64,000 nucleotides of DNA from Lanius collurio (lineage: Eukaryota > Chordata > Aves > Passeriformes > Laniidae). The DNA is taken from positions 14,425,408 to 14,489,407 of the forward strand of contig JACBWW010000016.1 of NCBI GenBank assembly GCA_020086605.1, given 5' to 3'. Position 1 is the first letter of the stretch. Each line of letters begins with the position of its first letter. A model generated the notes under the pieces. The model was not told where the DNA came from and searched no databases. It was given only the letters and a program-made list of their open reading frames with translations. The position numbers and the translations under genes were made by a program. Shown here piece after piece: positions 45,701 through 57,862 of this stretch.

Positions 45701-48700
45701 TTCTGTAGAATATAAATGTCTTGAATGTTTTTGAAAAATAATCAAAATAGTGATCTAGAGCTGTTTTTCCAAGACTGTTCATGCATAATTATACTCTGTT
45801 AAAGCTAGCAGATTCCTATAAATAATATTTTCCAAGTTTTTATGTAAGATTAAAATCTCATTTCTTGTTAATCTTGTTTGTATGGGAATTAACAAAGTCA
45901 TAGTTATCATGACTGAACAGGGGAAAAGTATTCAAATATTTCAAAAATGCTGTTGGAACTCTGGAGTATGGTAAAGTGAGGAAGTAGAGAACTAAACTCT
46001 CTGGTTTTCTTAGGTTAATACAAAGTGTATGATTCCTTCAGTATGATCGAAGAACAAACTGTAGTGAGATCTTTTTGTAGCTGATCTAATACAACTCTGA
46101 CTTAAGATAAAGAACACATATGGAGGCAGTTTTCCAAGCAATATAAAACAGGATCTGTGAGCTGCTTTCTGACAATTTGGGGGACTTCATCTAGTCATTT
46201 ATGGTATGTTGTTGTTTATGTCAGTACATACAAGAGAGCTGATCTTTTTTTTGCCTTTCTTCATAAGAGGACAGTTGTAATTGATGTATTTTTTTATCAC
46301 ATTTACAAATAAATATGGGCATAAGAAATAGCATTCTGTTACTATGGAATGTTTGCATCAAAAACTGGTTACTGAACCATCTGCAGCACTACTTCAGAAC
46401 AAAACAACCAGCTACTCATCATCTTGAAGGCTTGCAGCTTGAGATACTACAGGGTATAGACAGAATACCTACTAAGTTGCTGGCACACCTGTATTTCTTG
46501 GGTTTACTGAAAGAAGGTCTAAAGTATGCCAGTGTGGCTACTGAGTTAGACCAAAGGTCAAAAATGTCTTTCAAAAATTCATTTTTGGACTCTTAACAGC
46601 TTGAAAGGAAGTTAAGGAATATGAAAAAAGAAAAATCACATACAGGAAAGAATGCAAAAGCACATCCTATGTGCAAATTCTGTACCAACATGAGCATGAG
46701 GTGTACTCACCATTCTCTGTCTGGCTTCTTCAAAGGCACGTTTTTCCTCCTCCAAACGCTGTCTTGCTTCTTCCTCTGCTTGCCGCCTTTGATTCTCCTG
46801 TCTTTGTCTTTCCAGTTCTTCAAATGTGACTTTCAGCTTACCAGGAGACAGAGGCTCTTGAGTTTCACTGTTTTCGTTTTCACTCTGTGTAAGAAAAATG
46901 AAACAGTCGTATCTTAAGCCAATAAATGTCTATTATATAGGTGTTTTTGGATGACTGGTTTACCTTGACAAATGAAAGGCACTTGGGTTCCTTAAGGAAT
47001 TGGTTTTGTTCCTCATATTTTAGCTTCATTTCTTCATCCTGTGTTTTCCTTTGTTCTGCTCTCTCCTTTCCTGTGTTCTCAAAGCTTATTTTCATCTTCC
47101 CAGGTGTCCTGGTGCTTTTTACAGGCACTACTGTAACTAGCAGTGAATCATCCCCTTCCTGTCCAAAAAGATATTTATTATATTTTCATGAAACTTGGCT
47201 TCTAGATAGACTCATTTCTTAATGAAATTGATGTTTTAACCTGAGTGCACCAAAGCTTCCAAAAGATTTACTTGTGTTGAGTATTAACCACCAGAATAAA
47301 TCTATCTGCCTGTGGCAGTCACTAGTTTTCTTCTAATATCTGAAGAGTATCAAGACTGAATTATATTTTAAACATAACTGCTGGCAAATTCCTTAACTTC
47401 TTTATAGATTTTCATTAACATTTAGTTATAAAAACTCGAGGTTTGGAAAAGAACAAGTGTAACTTTGAATAGACAGCAATTGTAACCACACTCTACTTCC
47501 AGTCTTTGCATTTATTACATAAATTATAATAAACTACAGCTGGAATAAGCCAATAGCTCAATAGAGAAATAGGTAATTTTTAATTTCTAATATGCAATTT
47601 GTCAGGTACAGTAATTGTTTTTTTGAAGGATGTTGCTGCTTCACATCTATTTTTACAACTTACTTGCCAAAATATATTTTGCCTGTATTTTTTCATACTG
47701 TCACAGAAGTTAAAACTGGTGAATTTGGGGTTTTTTTCTTTCCAAAACTGTAGTAGCAGTGTGATTTTCTTGTGTTAGTGAAAGACAATAGGACCTTTGG
47801 ACCCAGCTTTTTGAAATTGAACATTTATTTGCAAGACTTAAAATCAAAACCCGTATGGTAAATTAGTAAAAAAAAATTAAAAAGGTTACTGAGTGAGGTG
47901 TTCAAACATCTGCATATTGCCAGAATCCCCCTTTAATTTCAAGTTTAAGGCAAAGAGCTTTTAAGATAATTCTTTGCAAAGCCAGAGGACTTAAAAGTAT
48001 CATTCTCAATATATATCAAATAATTCTGGTGGTTTTGAATATTTACATTTTAGATGTTTTTAACTAACCACAAAGTATTCATAGTCCAGGCTCTGTTTCA
48101 GACTTCAATATATTGATTTCAAGTACAGATATAGTTCCATACACATTAAAAATTTGTTAGCTCCTTGGTTGAACTTTAATTAGGTATTTATGTGCTGTTT
48201 TCTAAGTTTTCCCAACCCAAATTACAATAATAAAACAAAGTGAAAAAAATGTAGGTGAACATTTCTTTAAAAAAATCTGATTACCTCAGCTGCTGATTCA
48301 GTTCCCGTATTGTTAAAGTCATCAATCTATTAAATGAGAATTTCATATGATTACATTAATTTGGCTCTTTGCCTTAGAGTTGCAAACATAGAACTGGAAA
48401 TTCTTTTTGTAGCAGTGGTATGTATGTAGCACATAAATTCACAGAGATGAATTATTGAATGATTGAACCTCTGTTGGAATACTTCAGATAGGGCAGCTTC
48501 TCGAGGAAGAGGCAACAAGACATAAAACATCCCACACAAAGTCTGCTAGAGCACTCTCAACACAGTGTCGAACCAAGAACAGTACTTGAGATGTCCATTC
48601 TTCATTTAAATATTCCAGAATTGTGTAAAAAAAAGAAAAATCTAAAGCAAAGTCATTGATTATTTCTGATTCAAGCGACATTGTCTTCCCTTCAGAAAAA

Positions 48701-49135
48701 AACCTAATGCTGTGCTTACTTCCTATGGTGTGTCTATGTTATGGTCTAAAACTAACACAGTTTTAAAAATTGTACATGTATGTACTTCTGCCTTGCAGGG
48801 TAGATTAAATACATGCTAGCTGCAATGCCAATTAAAGTACAGTTTTAACAATGTTAGAAATTCTAGTGGAAAACACTGTCCAAGAACTGACTTCTCCTGT
48901 AGATAGCACTGTTTTTCGTTTCTTACAACAGATTCAAACCTGAATGAAGTACTACTGTCACTTGGTTAAATAGAAATTTGCCTATGTATTTAGTCTATCA
49001 TTTAAATGTTTACTCTCACTGCAGTATTTGCAGGACTGAAGAAAATTTGCAAAAAGAATTAAGTTTAATATCCGTGCACAAAATTCTACAAAAGACAGAA
49101 TTTGCTTTTCTGGCATCAACAAAAGTTGGAGTCTG

Positions 49136-49173
<38 letters not shown>

Positions 49174-51332
49174 ATGATGATTCACAAAATGGCAAAGGAC
49201 TAAAACACTATCTGGATCTTCATTTTCTACCTTGCTTGCCTTAGTTCATGTATCACTGAACTGTATTCACTAATTTATAAAAATACAAGAAGCATTTTCA
49301 GATTAGTTTAATAAACTCACATATATATGACAACAAAATTTGTGCCTGGTTCCTGCCAGGTTTATACCTGCCCAGATTCATCTGTAACTCAATTTTAGAG
49401 CTTAAAAGAAAATTGTTACTGTAAAGAAATGAAGACTCTCTGAACATTATATCTCACTTCCATCCCACTGAGCATCTCCCATGTAAATCATTACTATCAG
49501 AAATCTTAAGATCGAATCTTTCTGATCAATAGAAAACATTTTTCATATTGTTTCCAATTACATCCTGACTGTAGTGATCAGATGAACGTACCTCCTGTGC
49601 CTTTTTTGCTAATTCTCTTTGAATTTTTCTTTTCTCAATCATATCTTGTTCAATTCTGCGCTTTCTTTCTTCTTCTGTTCTTTTTCTTTCTTCTTCTTGC
49701 CTTTGCTTCTCCATTTCTTCAAACTTGCCTTTAACAGTTCCTGTGGACATGAAATGCACAGCTCAGCAGTTCCATCTCACCCAGAGAATGCTGTGGCCGT
49801 GAAAGTCAGGCCTCTCTTACCTATTAGCTTTGGAACATAACCCTTTTCTATTTTAGATAGTTTGGTGTCATCGTCTTCATCAGAGCCAAGCAGTTCTTTC
49901 ATCTAGTTCATGAAATGCAGAAAGAAAACTGTCTTTATAACTTAAAAGAAAGCCCAATATTATTGTCTTAAAATAATGTAAATAGATTTTCAGATATAAT
50001 ATTAAATATTAAAATAACAAAATATTAGCAAAGAAAATAACCTCCTGCTTTCTCCTGTTCCATTCTCTCTCTCTAACATATTGTTCTTTTCTTCTTTGCT
50101 TTTCATCTCTAGATCTCCTTTGATTTCTTTCTTCCCTTGCTTTCTGCATAGCTTCAAATTTATCCTTTACATCACCCTTGTGAAGCTTGGGCACATAGGA
50201 CTTTTGGACGGGTTTAGATGAAGAAAGCAGAATCTTGGTGAAGATATAGAAGAAATGAAGATAAGAAAAGAAAGTTGAAACAGATGGATAGAAATAATCT
50301 GATAGGTTGGATTAGAAAGAATGTAAGAACATAAAACAGAAATGCAACTGATATTTTGAACTTTGTGCCATGAGCCATCATCAGTTAAGCATCATTGTAT
50401 TTATTCATTAACAGTCATAAGTACTAAAATATCCAAAACAACATTCAGCATTATATTAAACTATTAGATACAGATTTATATTGTTGCTTTCAATCTTAAG
50501 CAAACACCAAAGAGATTCTCTGCCCCCAACATTTACAAGAGATTTAAAGACATAGATGTAGAATACAACATGTATAGGAGTTTTTCTGCAACATATGAAC
50601 AGCCGTCTATAGTTTTTAAATAAGCAGTAGTATTGCTTAATTTAAAACTTCCAAGACTTTATATGCTTACTTTTTTGCTATTTAGAGAAATCCAGAAGCC
50701 CAGTGATTTTATGTCAGGAAATGCTGAGATCATTGGACTATCAGGGCTCTGATGCTGCTATCACAAAGGGACACTGCCAGTGATTACTCTGTGGGTGTCC
50801 AGACACCGAAGGTTGCCACTTTCAGAACTACTATGAAATTTTTTCTTTTTACAATGATGACAACAGGAATGTTCTCAATAAAGTAATACTGAGAAAAATG
50901 GCTAAAACCATTCTATGTTTCATATTTTTCCACCTACACCAGAAGTTTTTGTTCCTGCTGCTCAATAAGTCTATGTAGAAGAAGAAATATTTGAAGTAGC
51001 CTAGTATATTTACATTTTAGAATCAGATGTAAATGTTGCCCAGAATTTCACCACCAACATTTAAAGCTTCTTCATATTTTGTTGCCTTTATTTTGTCCTC
51101 CTCCTTCATGTTTTTCTAATAACATAATTCACATATTCCATCAAATCTTCTGCTACTTAAAAGTCCCTTTTAATTGCCTAAAAATAGCAGCAATACCAGC
51201 AGACTTCCAGGATAATTGTCTTTTACAATTATTTGTAATTCTTATTTTTGGAAGCATCAGTTATAAATTATTACATAGCCTTATTACTTTAAAATTGGTA
51301 CATACCTCCGTTTTCTGTGCAATGTCATTCAT
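36398..51332 (-). CDS. NEXN: Nexilin (NEXN), complete coding sequence
   Basis: Nexilin is an F-actin-binding protein of the Z-disc and junctional membranes in striated muscle; human variants cause cardiomyopathy. Twelve coding exons on the minus strand (51332-51306, 50233-50042, 49902-49821, 49740-49592, 48326-48285, 47158-46964, 46884-46711, 44398-44213, 40302-40105, 38805-38584, 37526-37341, 36766-36398) join to 673 residues; human has 675. The start MNDIAQK matches human MNDISQK. The body is a highly charged coiled-coil of repeated modules of the form PGKLxxxFEExERQR followed by Glu/Arg/Lys-rich helices. After a poly-Glu run the C-terminus is one I-set Ig domain (about 580-672) with the conserved Trp in EVTWWFEG and Cys in EYMCKAV. 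Every exon junction but one is phase 0. Confidence 0.97.
37050..37160 (+). mobile_element. CR1-like LINE 3' fragment
   Basis: GAGCAACCTGATCTAATGGG, TGTCCCTGCC and a tail CAACCCAAACCATTCT match the 3' end of CR1 elements. A short, 5'-truncated copy within NEXN intron 11. Confidence 0.85.
37341..37526 (-). CDS. NEXN: NEXN exon 11
   Basis: Encodes 62 residues, [20 protein letters not shown] then [20 protein letters not shown] to DAALQK: one more KxRFExM repeat module. Phase 0 at both ends. Confidence 0.97.
38584..38805 (-). CDS. NEXN: NEXN exon 10
   Basis: Encodes 74 residues, from [20 protein letters not shown] through [20 protein letters not shown] to EAEKFQE. Acceptor TTCTTAACAG, donor GAG|GTAAGT; phase 0 at both ends. 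Confidence 0.97.
40105..40302 (-). CDS. NEXN: NEXN exon 9
   Basis: Encodes 66 residues from [20 protein letters not shown] through [20 protein letters not shown] to LRQEMGQ, a full PGKL repeat. Donor CAG|GTTTGT; phase 0 at both ends. Confidence 0.97.
40306..44212 (-). other. NEXN: NEXN intron 8
   Basis: A 3.9-kb intron with ordinary AT-rich sequence and no coding or RNA gene that I can support on either strand. Confidence 0.8.
44213..44398 (-). CDS. NEXN: NEXN exon 8
   Basis: Encodes 62 residues: [40 protein letters not shown] and the helix ending FAEARKNM. Very like exon 7 in length and sequence. Phase 0 at both ends. Confidence 0.97.
44399..46710 (-). other. NEXN: NEXN intron 7
   Basis: A 2.3-kb intron. 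A plus-strand frame at 46315-46596 (93 codons) is not recognisable and lacks support; nothing else is seen. Confidence 0.75.
46711..46884 (-). CDS. NEXN: NEXN exon 7
   Basis: Encodes 58 residues: [40 protein letters not shown] and [18 protein letters not shown]. Phase 0 at both ends, donor ATG|GTGAGT. Confidence 0.97.
46964..47158 (-). CDS. NEXN: NEXN exon 6
   Basis: Encodes 65 residues, [20 protein letters not shown] through [20 protein letters not shown] to KCLSFVK. It is the most diverged repeat compared with human, where the corresponding core reads FEDLEKERE. Confidence 0.96.
48285..48326 (-). CDS. NEXN: NEXN exon 5 (42 nt)
   Basis: A small exon encoding [14 protein letters not shown], bounded by TTTAATAG and GAG|GTAATC. 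It is symmetric, so it can be skipped without a frameshift. Confidence 0.93.
49142..49171. repeat. (TA)n microsatellite
   Basis: About fifteen perfect TA units in NEXN intron 4; likely length-variable. Confidence 0.95.
49592..49740 (-). CDS. NEXN: NEXN exon 4
   Basis: Encodes 50 residues, [20 protein letters not shown] then [20 protein letters not shown] and [10 protein letters not shown]. Its acceptor TGTCCACAG is in phase 1, the only non-zero phase in the gene. Confidence 0.97.
49821..49902 (-). CDS. NEXN: NEXN exon 3
   Basis: Encodes [20 protein letters not shown] then GYVPKLI, the second YVPKL motif. It ends in phase 1 at a GTAAGA donor. Confidence 0.95.
50042..50233 (-). CDS. NEXN: NEXN exon 2
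   Basis: Encodes 64 residues, [20 protein letters not shown] then [20 protein letters not shown] to REWNRRKQE. The exon is almost identical to human. Its donor, GAG|GTTATT, is weak. Confidence 0.97.
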
Positions 51333-51387
51333 GGTTACTGTATTGTGCTCTGCACCTGGTATGTTTAAGATGGCTTTCAGTTTCTAC
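51306..51387 (-). CDS. NEXN: NEXN first coding exon with 55 nt of 5' UTR
   Basis: After the acceptor CTGTTTCTTTCAG come 55 untranslated bases and ATG at 51332, encoding MNDIAQKTE before donor GAG|GTATGT. The exact match to the known nexilin N-terminus fixes the start. The exon is entered by splicing, so the promoter lies further upstream. Confidence 0.93.
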
Positions 51388-51593
51388 CTGAAAGAAACAG
51401 TTGTAGTTATATTCCTTTCTTTTCCTTTTAAATGCTTTAACCATCTTCCTGTAAATAAGTTTGCATAGACTGAAATTGATGTATCACAATTTCACTTGGT
51501 CCTCTGAGGATTTTGAAGACATGAATAGGTTCTAAGTATGCCACAGTAATTAAAAGAACAAGCTTATGATTCACTATTCATGCTCATAACTCC

Positions 51594-51603
51594 CCTATAT
51601 AGT
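51594..51603. promoter_or_regulatory. CArG-like box (9 of 10)
   Basis: CCTATATAGT differs from the SRF consensus CC(A/T)6GG at one position. It lies about 210 bp upstream of the first NEXN coding exon and next to a GC-rich patch. Confidence 0.3.
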
Positions 51604-51639
51604 CCTAGATATTGGGTTTTAATTTCCATTTAAAAAAAC

Positions 51640-51900
51640 CAACGACTTGGAGCCAAACTCCGGCTGCCCTGGCTGCTGCAAACCCGCTGTTCCCTGCGCC
51701 CACGGCAGCACAAGGAGCGTCCCCGCCGAGCTCAGGCCGGGAGCCCCCGGCCTGCCCGCGCTGCTCGGTGCCCTGCAGGGCCCGGAGGGGCTGGGGGAGG
51801 CACCGGCGAGCCTCGGCTGCAGCTGCGGCCCGAGGGAAGGCTCTGCCCTCCACCCAACCACTACAGTGCTTTGCCTTCTCCGAGGGCTGTTCTCCAGGGA
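51640..51900. other. Isolated GC/CpG-rich patch upstream of NEXN coding exon
   Basis: About 260 bases of CpG-rich sequence sit alone in AT-rich intron 1 of NEXN. Long open frames on both strands are by-products of its composition and match no protein I know. It could be an alternative promoter, an insertion, or a remnant of a GC-rich repeat. Confidence 0.55.
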
Positions 51901-54900
51901 AAAGGAGTGCTAAAAACGGTGAAATGGGATAGGTAAGCCACATACAGATAAAATATTTATATAATTTGTGATCTGGAAATTGCATGGCATTTTTTAGAGG
52001 AAAATTGTTAGAAATTTTAAAGTACACTATTTACTAGGAAAGTAACAGAAAGGCACTTTTTCTTCTTTTTTCTTTTCTTTTAAACTTCAGGTCTATCAAA
52101 GCTTGTGGGAGGAAGGAAATCATGATGTGACTCCAGTGCTACTGCTGTCTGTATTGCACCGATCCTCTGCGTCCCAGGAAAACCTAAAAACTCAGTGTGC
52201 CAAATGTGGTGCAAATAAGGGCTCAAAGATTCGAAGGAAAAATGCTGCAAAAGTAGCTTACTACTGGAAGGGACTTCTCACTTGTGGTTTAGAGGAACTG
52301 AAGTCAGGGATTTTCGTGATATGGAAAGTTAAGCTCTTATTCTTCAAATTCTCTAATTCTTAATTGCAAACAGATTATGAACACAGAAACATTTATGTGG
52401 TTTTTAAAACAATATTAAGAGTTGTTTTCATGTAAACTCTTCAAAAATACACCAATATCACCAACGCTCAGGGACACTGCTGTAGCTTCACAGATAGAAT
52501 GGGATTCTAAGATATCTTGGGATGTTTATCCCAATGAAAGCAGTCACAACATATGAAGCAAGAGCACTTAGGTACCAACACTTGCCCTGATTTACAAATT
52601 CTAAACTCTTCAAATTTGTCTTCAACAGAGATGTTCTGGAGAGCACTTTGGTGTTCCCTTTCAACAAGTTAGTATGGAAAGTCACACCACCCCCACTCCC
52701 TCATTTGTGAACTGACAGGAATCCAAGGCATTTCAGTTTCTCATTTGTGAACACATGAACATATAATCACTAAGTGGCCATTCCCATTGAGATTGTTTCA
52801 GGTCAGCAATAGCTGTTAGAATTGTGTGGAGTCTAGAAAGGCAGGTAATTGCATCAGCATTCTGTAGCCTCAGGGTCTATAGGCTTTACCATACATTTGT
52901 ACACTGTGCAGGATTTGCACATCTTTGCAAGCTTTAGCTAGCTTCTATGCATGCAATTGAATCCCCACTGAGATCAGTATAACCTTAAAACTACTTAAAA
53001 TCTTTTGACTTTCTTATTTTCATAAGCAGGTCTTACAGAGTTCTCTGTTCTCTTCTTTTGCTACTCTGCTCTTTTAGTGGCTCCTTCCCTGCTTGGGGCT
53101 GGCAACCTTTAGCCTTGTACTTAACAAACAGCAGCTGAACTCAGAGGTTTACTGCAGGAACCCACCAGAAAACAAAGGAGTCTCATGAATTCGTGCAATC
53201 CTTGCACTGAAGTAGCCTGAGACACAGAGACCTTTCTCCCTTGACATGGGGCTGGAGCAGAGAAAGAAGACTCAAAGACTGTCACAAGAAATTCTGTTTC
53301 ACCTCAACACCTCAAGGTAAGGTTACCACTAATCTTGACCACAGCAATGTACCCCATGGACAGGGCTTCATCCTAAAGTCATTTGAAAACTGACTATTCC
53401 AAAGTCTGGTTTGTTATGTAGAATTAATTGTAAGAAGATGATATTCACGAGTGAAGACTTTGTCTTGAACCTTTCTGATAGCTCCAATTACCAGAACCTC
53501 TTGACAGTGGGACTACAAATCTCAAATTTTCCCTAAAAGTGTGAATGTTGGAAGAAATTTTCTTTGCAAATTCCTACTGTCTAAACTTCCAAAATAGTGC
53601 CTGTCCAACAGGTTGTGGGCCTTCAAGATGGCAGATATATTTCTGCCATTTGGAATACTGCCATATCTGCTATTACTTTAGGCTACTTTCCAGTTCATTG
53701 GCATCACTAACTTAATATATTTGAAGGTTAGCCAGCTGGCTCTAAGGCATTCTGCCTCTACAAGTCATCCTACCTCCATCTCTGATGCTAAAAGATATTG
53801 ATACAAAGCACCAGTGCATTGCTAAACATGATCCCACCCATGTTTGCACTTTCATCCCTCTCCATGCCCATTAAACCTTGAGCAGCACCAGCAGCTGGAC
53901 CCTGCCTCGGGCACCCCTCAGGGCAGATGAGTCATTTCCGATAAAGGCAATATAAAATCTTTAAGAAAAAAAGAAGCACTCCTTGAGTTTTGGGTTGGGT
54001 CTGTGAGGCAGTGACCACAGCTTTGGGAAAAGCCACTGTGCACTGAAGCTCCTTTGTATCTGCCTCACCATCAGGAGAGGATCACAGTCAATGAATTGTT
54101 GCTGAGAAAGCCCAAGTGGCTGCATTAGAAGTCCTGACACCTACAAATCATGGAAGAACAGTGCCTTCCTCATCTGCCAAGAGCTTTGCAAAAGTGTGCA
54201 GTAATAGATTTTCCAACCCAAGAAACCTTGACCTACTAATTCTCTTTTAGGTGAACTAGTTATATTTTTAAGTTGTGCATTTATTTGTATGTATTCTTGT
54301 TTTGTATTTTCCCAGAGTTCATCTAATAAAAGCAATTCTTATTTTTTGAGACAACACGTCTTCCTGTTTGGTTGCTTACTTCAGAAACTATTTCTCCTAT
54401 TACAAAGCTGTCCAATCTTAATATTCAGTCTCATCTTTTATTTCCCAAGATCAACATACCTCAGCAGAAGCTGTAAGAGCTCTTCACTGAGGCTTCCCAC
54501 TTAAAAAAAGTCCCAGATTATAATTTTAAACATAACCGAGATCAAAAAACGAGTTCAGCTTTTTACCCTTTGCACACCCAGTCTCATCACTCCAGCATTC
54601 ACCTGACAGTAGTGTAATTTCTTTTCTCTCCACATTTTACCTTCCCTACAATTAAATGATGTATCTTTGATAACGTTGGTCTGGTGTTACAATGTTTACA
54701 CTGAATGTACCAGACCACAGGGCCCCTTTGAAAGGTCCACTCTTCAAGAAAAACTTAACCTGCATACAGTGATGGATGGTTGTACCTCTGGAATTGGAAA
54801 GAAGTTAAAATGCCATTAGACTTGACTGGCTGTAATGCAGAGAGGGATCTCTAAGTTCAAGTGAAAATTTAACACAAACCAATAATGCTTAGGAAATGAG

Positions 54901-57530
54901 GCAGCAGATTAGAAATATGCTATAAAAAATAAATTACTGTTTTCAAACATCTTACTCATTGACTGTAAACAGACAAGCAATCACCTCTGATATTTCTTGA
55001 CCTGTTACAATCACAGCACTTTTTCAACTTTTCATGCAACCTCCCTAAAATCTTACTTCATGCAAAGTAAGTCAGAAAAGAAAGCCATTTGGGGGACACA
55101 GAAAGTTTGATGGCTCACAAGTCCCAAAATCCATCTCCTTAAAATTAATTAATTTCCATTTCTGAAAGCAGGTCAGAGTCCTGAATTGATCAAAAAAAGT
55201 TGTGCAGCTTTAACCAGATTTAAAAAAAAAAAACCCTTCCCATAAACAATAAAATTCCCTTTCTTTTAAAATATTCTTGTTTTTCAGGGGCATGATAAAC
55301 ATCCTCACATGAGACACAAAGAATACCAGCACTTCCCTGAGCCAAACACCACTCTTTACAATAGGAGTATGAAGTCAGGACTTTGAATAAAGGTCCTGTT
55401 CCTCTGTGATTTCTCCTTTTGGGAGGCCCCTGCTCTCCTACTGGGTACTGTGAGTTATAAATAAGCCCTTCATGGCACAGTCTAAGTTACATTCACCATC
55501 TGTCTCCTCTTGGTGATCTACTTGCAGGGAAGACTCCGTTACATACTGTGAGAGTTGGAAACTCACTATTGCAGCCAAAGCCCCAAGGAGAGGCAAGCAG
55601 TCCTCAGCATTGAAAGAGTTAACAAAATATTAAACAGAACTGGAAAGAGGAGGGGAAATGGGCATCATTTATGTCCTCCCTGTAACTGGTCTGGAATGAC
55701 ACTACCAGTTGTTGTACCAAATTACAGATACTGAAGTAGTTACTAAAATTATCATGCACAGGGGAAGATCCTGAGCTGGCATCAACCATCAGCTCCACTG
55801 AAGCCAGTGAGTTATGACAATCAATACCAGCTGTCTAAACGTCACAATTTGTGTAAATACAAAATGCAAAACTACTTCCACTCACTTGTATTTCCTTCAT
55901 TAACTCTTTATAATTAAAGACCAGAATGCTTACCAACAAGTGACCCAGATAATTTAATTTTGAACACAATCTTTTCCTCCATCTTTGAATATATCACATT
56001 TTGGTATTTATTGAGAGTTCCATTTTGGTGTAGAATAGTCCTTGCATGTGGAGTGCAATTTACAAAAACATACTTCTTATAAAGGATGCCTAAGTTTTAT
56101 ATAGCTATAAACACTCCTAATGCAACAGTGCCATTCAGCCCCACTGTTAAAAAAATGTGACCACCCTTCTCTGTACAAAAGGTTTGTTGATTCCTTACTC
56201 TCTTCACATGCTATTATGGGGTCCAGAGCAAATGTGGTGGGCGTTCAGAGACTGCTCTGGTGATGGGGAATTCCTGCTGGGATCTTCTGGCCCGTGATTT
56301 CATGTTCCATGGTATCTGCTGATCCTAACTGCAAGTGGCAGTAAATTGTGAACGAGGTCTCCAGGAGAAAAATCAGTATATTCTGCCCCACACCACAGTT
56401 CCTTCATTCCCCACTGTGTCAGGGCAGCTGAAGACGAACCATTTGCTTTGTTGACTTTACTGACAGGACTTCAAAGATCAAGATAATCCCCATACTGGAC
56501 ATGAGGTGCTACTGCAATTTGTATCTTCGCTGCTGACAGGACACACAGCCTTCCTGCCTCTCCTCAGACAAGCTCTTGGCCAACCCAGACTGAAGCCAGG
56601 GTGGTCACCCACAGTGGTCATGGCCCGAGCTCTGCCTCTGCCACAAAGGAGGGGTCTCCAGGGCTTCCTAGAGATACACTGCTGCTTCCCCTTGAGCAAC
56701 ACCCTGCTGGTGGTGCTGATGCCTGTAAAGGCTGGATCCTGTGTACCACCTTTGCCTGAGCAGGTATGGGTGCCTTCAGTGCAGGGCTCACTTCCATTGC
56801 CTCCTTCACTGCTCTCCCAATGCCAGGAGCTTTCCCCACTGCCTCCCCACAGCCAGTCTGACCATGGCACTGGTCCTCCTTAAAGAGGTTTCAAAGCTGG
56901 ATAACTGCACAAATGCTTGCCTGACTTCTTTCACTGAGAAAACTACTCATCTAATATATTCCAAATCCAGTTAGAGAAATTATTCCTTACTAATGTCTTA
57001 AACCATCTACCCAGCTTTTGTAGTTCCCCAGACTGTGCTTTTTACATATACCAGTCATATTCTCATACTTCTGCATGCTCCTTAATTGATACAGTTGGCC
57101 CTCCTATAAGACTAATTATAATTCATAATTTCATTTCACTGCACTATTTTCTAGGAGATCTAATGTCTCTTAAGACCCGAGATTTAAGGTTAAGAGTATT
57201 ATGTTTTCTATCATACAGCTATTTGCTGATTAATCTTTGAAATTCTAACATGCTTCATTAAACACGCTTTTTTCGACATTTGTTGGCTAAAAAGAAGCCC
57301 TTATTTACCGAAAACAAACGTGATAATAGTTTGCAAGCTGTCACAGAAGCCAAATATTTTCTTCCAAGCCACTCTGTTTTACAGCCATCACTTCAGGGTG
57401 AAGCAGAACCAATGGACGCACTCAGTGTGCCCTCGCTGCTGGAGACCAAACAACAAAACTGAACTCGGCACGAAGACACGCGGTTTATGAAAATCGGAGA
57501 TTTCTGGGATTTTAAACCAATTTTTATGAG
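51901..57530 (-). other. NEXN: NEXN intron 1 (non-coding)
   Basis: Mostly AT-rich and without a supported gene. Overlapping frames of 125-130 codons on both strands at 56478-56883 lie in a mildly GC-rich patch and resemble nothing known. CTCATTTGTGAAC occurs twice near 52700 and 52740. Confidence 0.7.
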
Positions 57531-57730
57531 CCGCACATCACCCACCGCGGGTCCCTCACACCATGGCGGGACGGCCCTGCCGGGCTCCGCGTCCCCCGGG
57601 CCGCCTCAGCTTCTGTTAAACCGCTGCGGTCTCGTCCGGCCCCGCGGGACCCGCGCTCGGCACTGCCGGCACCGCTCCCGCACGGCTGCGGCCGCACCGC
57701 CCCGGGCGCTGCCCCTCCCGGGCCCTCCCC

Positions 57731-57748
57731 GCCGCCGCCGCCGCCGCC
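57731..57748. repeat. (GCC)6 trinucleotide run
   Basis: Six uninterrupted GCC units in the CpG island, downstream of the NEXN first-exon donor at 57863, so intronic. Confidence 0.9.
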
Positions 57749-57862
57749 CGGCTCCCTCCGGAGACAGGAGACGGCGCTCCCGCCGCGGGTCCGGCCGAGG
57801 GAGGGGAGCGGGGCGGGGGGGCCGAGCCCCGTTGTGCCCCTGGGCGGCGGAGCCGCTCTTAC

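Noticed and set aside
51605..52027. 140-codon minus-strand frame in the GC-rich patch
   Set aside because: Composition artefact with Ala/Gly/Pro/Arg low complexity. No evidence of translation.
56478..56883. Overlapping 125-130 codon frames on both strands
   Set aside because: Open frames on both strands of the same patch suggest composition, not coding. No family recognised.
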